Shown here: piece after piece, positions 61,551 to 64,000 of the stretch | Numbering within the stretch: the first letter of the stretch is position 1 | Layout: every line of letters begins with the position of its first letter | NCBI GenBank assembly: GCA_023053575.1 | Contig: JAKZAP010000001.1 | Location: forward strand, 30,460,533-30,524,532 | Source of the DNA: Branchinecta lynchi | Taxonomy: Eukaryota; Arthropoda; Branchiopoda; Anostraca; Branchinectidae | DNA length: 64,000 nt | Reading direction: 5' to 3' | Translations under genes and position numbers: made by a program | Notes under the pieces: model-generated | The model's database searches: none | Told to the model about the DNA's origin: nothing | Seen by the model: the letters and a program-made list of their open reading frames with translations, nothing else

Positions 61551-61799
61551 CCCCTCCCCTTGTTTATCTTTGTTGTGCCTGTGCTTAACGCGTTCAAAAC
61601 TTAGAACACTCCTGCCAGCATCTTTTTGCTTCACACACATACCCTTTGTGAACGCACAAGCTTATTCTTACACTTGTTACTGGGTAATGCTTCCAGTTAT
61701 CCTACTCTTATGTATCCGTCAGTAGGTACATGAGCTAATCTGGGTACCCAGCTAATCCCTTGTACTATCCATGGCGTATGGATTATTTTGGACTCTTTT

Positions 61800-62065
61800 G
61801 GGATTGTTTCTTATTATGCGTTTTTTTTTGGTCGGGGGGGGGGGTACCGGGGGGTGGGGGGGTACCTCTTTTTTTGTCGTGAGGCTTTTCCCCAGGAGGG
61901 TTTGGTACCGGGGGGGGGAGGGGTTTGCCCGGGGGTTTTCAGCCGGAACCCCCGACCCCCCACAAAAGTTACCGAATCCAGTCCGGACTTGAACCGGAAC
62001 ATCTAGATCATTTTCCTATCAAACTATCAAGTTTCATCCAGATCGGATCACTAGTTTGAGAGTTA
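61800..62065. repeat. Family D fragment with long G runs
   Basis: G-rich tracts at 61835-61860 and 61907-61922 are followed by CCGAATCCAGTCCGGACTTG, CAAGTTTCATCCAGATCGGA and GAGAGTTATACATGCCA, the family D signature. The base quality of such G runs deserves caution. Confidence 0.5.
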
Positions 62066-62553
62066 TACATGCCACAAGAACCTGGATTCCCGCTCCTTCC
62101 TGCCAATCCCGACCTGACGACGGAAAAGCAATCGGTTCAAGACACTAAACTGAATTTCGAAGATAAGTCTCTCAACAACTTACATCTTCAATATTCTGAA
62201 GAACTTCTTTTGTTGACGTCTTCTCCTAGAATCAGAAAGGAATTTAATTAACACAAAAAACTGCACCAAGAGCTCGAAAAGAAAAATTCCATTGCTCAGA
62301 CAGAATCAATCAATCAATCAAGTTTAAATATAAATAAAAATGATCGATGAAACTACGTAAAATTGGCCAGAAGAATTAGCAGGATATGGAGAAAACTGTT
62401 GCCAGTATTTCTCTCGGACCGACGCACGGAAGACGGGAGGGGAGGGGGGGAGAACAGATGGGCTATCTGGGGACAATACGTTATCCTGAAGGGATCAAGC
62501 TGAATTTTGTTCTACATCTGTCATAGATTTCCTCTGCCACCTTTTGCTTTCAG

Positions 62554-62613
62554 GCACTACGGGATTTACAGATTGAGAACTCTGAAAATGCTACAAATCA
62601 AATCCTGGAACAG
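62554..62613 (+). CDS. Possible 60-bp exon of an unidentified plus-strand gene
   Basis: A polypyrimidine tract ending TTTGCTTTCAG is followed by exactly 20 codons (ALRDLQIENSENATNQILEQ) and then GTCAGC. The peptide is helical and charged and both splice sites are acceptable, the donor being weak. With nothing else of the gene visible this is only a suggestion. Confidence 0.25.
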
Positions 62614-63078
62614 GTCAGCCCTAATCTTTAACCGATTCAGCCCTTTCTATTTACAAGGTGCATTTTAAACAAGACCAAAGGTTTCGATGGGATCCCAAAA
62701 ATTTAATATTTGATCCAAACAATAGATGTTATTACTCTAAAAATTCAGAAACAGATCAAGGCTTATAGTGGGGGTTGGAACAATAATCATCATTTTTTAC
62801 AGATTTTAAAAAAGACTGTACAAAAACTGGTAGCCAGGGTGAGGCTTTTTGTGTTCAATCTTGGTAGGTCTGTGGTGCCGAATTAATAAAGCAAAATTGT
62901 CAGTTCTTGAATGTGGATGATGTCTCTATGTAGACACGACACTAGGAAGACACAACAGTACATCGAAAGGAAAAAACGTCAGTAGATGGACACGTCACTA
63001 TAGAGACGCAACGGAATGAAGACCTACACTACATGGACACGACAGTACAAGTACCGACACTACATAGACACCAGTAAT
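62614..63078. other. No gene recognised
   Basis: A segment AAGGTTTCGATGGGATCCCA, AAAAT, TTAATATTTGATCCAAACAA near 62662-62725 is shared with about 25485-25535 and so is dispersed. Nothing else was identified. Confidence 0.4.
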
Positions 63079-64000
63079 ACACAAATCCTCAATTTTTGGG
63101 CATTGTGCCCCAACGTCTGGGCATGCCTGAAAGTATTGGCATGGTGCCCATACATCGGGGCACCATGCCCGGGAGCATGGCATACCCTGTGAAATTTGGT
63201 CAAACTGAGACTGGCTACATACCTAAATAGGGTTGTCTTCCTGTCCTAGATCAAAAGATACCTGATTTTACTTTCTATCCAACCTCATTTTCCAAATTTC
63301 AAAATGTTAGGGCACTTCCAAGTTTCATAGAGTTTTATGGAGGCCACTTCTTTCCTAGTGGGTTTACTCTATCCTTTTCCAGGTAGTTGCCACTAGGTTA
63401 CTCAGTCCTTTTCCAGGTTGTCGCGGTTACTCTATCCTTCTCAGGTAGTCACCGCTTGGTACAGTGGATGAGGTTGGCTTTTAAATTTTCTTCCTTTCAG
63501 GAATTAAATTTCCTTTCCTTCCAGATTCCTTTAGATTGTTTGTTTTTTATTGTATTTCTTTTGAGTTTAGTGAGTTAACATAGTCAACAAAAAAATCACT
63601 CAAAATAAATACAATAAAGGCAAACAATATTAAGGAAATACTTGCTCCACAGAACAGATTGAAAAGCTTGCCTCATCTATGCTACCTAGCAGCAATTTTT
63701 GGAAAAAGGATAGAGTAAACCCACTAGAAGAGAAGTGGCTTCCAAAAAACTCTATGTATCTTGGAAGTGGTCTAAGATTTGGAAAAATGAGGTTGGATAG
63801 AAAGTGAAATCAGGTATCTTTTGATCTAGGACAGGAAGACAACCCTATTTAGGTATGTAACCGGTCTCAGTTTAACCAAATTTCACAGGGGTACCATGCC
63901 CATGCTCCAGGGCATGGTGCCCCAGCGTATGGGCGCCATGCCTATATGTTCGGGCAGGCCCAGACTTTGGGGCATCAATACCCAAAAATTGAGGATTTGT
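63079..64000. mobile_element. Foldback element with arms of about 300 bp, reaching the window end
   Basis: Sequence from 63079 (ACAAATCCTCAATTTTTGGG) to about 63385 (ACTCTATCCTTTTCC) is repeated in inverted form from about 63707 to 64000 (ending CAAAAATTGAGGATTTGT). The arms contain repeated GGGCATGGTGCCC-like palindromes. Between them lies about 320 bp without a recognised gene. Small differences between the arms (for example TTTCATAGAGTTTTATGG against the reverse of CTCTATGTATCTTGG) show some age. The true right end may be outside the window. Confidence 0.7.

Overview
This window reads as nuclear DNA of an animal, most likely an arthropod or another invertebrate; the sequence does not let me name a species. 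The evidence is a conserved animal gene split into GT-AG exons (lunapark), CR1-like non-LTR retrotransposons with PHD-finger ORF1 proteins, many short inverted-repeat transposons with target duplications, abundant minisatellites, and one complete Polinton/Maverick element. I saw no bacterial operons, tRNA or rRNA genes and no CRISPR array.

Host genes. Six exons of a lunapark homologue (ER three-way-junction protein) lie on the minus strand at 58576-58398, 55983-55797, 39289-39238, 36561-36343, 33956-33786 and 30961-30752. All five junctions between them agree in phase. The first coding exon was not found and may lie beyond 64 kb. A second minus-strand gene is represented by two phase-compatible exons (13438-13109 and 7077-6615); the second ends in a segment resembling the start of the HAT repeats of PRPF39-type splicing factors, but the identity is tentative.

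The main object is a 13,627-bp Polinton at 40081-53707, inserted in the 16.5-kb lunapark intron between exons 39238-39289 and 55797-55983. It has 575-bp terminal inverted repeats (apparently identical where I compared them), starts AG and ends CT, and is flanked by a perfect 6-bp target duplication CACGGG. It carries a full virus-like gene set: protein-primed type DNA polymerase B, packaging ATPase, a fibre-like protein, a pX-like core protein with two AT-hooks, an adenain-like protease, a zinc ribbon, a retroviral-type integrase, a coiled-coil protein, penton-like minor capsid, a pVI-like protein, and a double jelly-roll type major capsid protein. It also has a two-TM minus-strand protein, and a 102-aa protein encoded once in each inverted repeat. 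No gene is grossly disrupted, so the copy looks recent.

Two features of this element stand out. First, all 11 distinct genes with a credible ATG of their own begin at the motif TAAATG, usually TAATAAATGG or TATAAATGG. This puts T at -3, so it is not a Kozak context, and it resembles the start-codon-overlapping late promoter of poxviruses. Second, the two genes without this motif (protease and integrase) each lie in the -1 frame of the gene before them, and each overlap carries an in-frame -1 slippery heptamer (A AAA AAC and T TTA AAA). The integrase frame has no ATG before its first catalytic Asp. Retrovirus-like frameshifting is therefore a testable model for expressing the two enzymes.

The rest is a dense nest of repeats: a nearly complete CR1-like LINE (about 16.8-21.6 kb) broken near the end of ORF2 by a PIF/Harbinger-type MITE; four other decayed LINE copies; four copies of a roughly 400-bp inverted-repeat element with 3-bp duplications; a hAT-type MITE with an 8-bp duplication; foldback elements; and tandem arrays.
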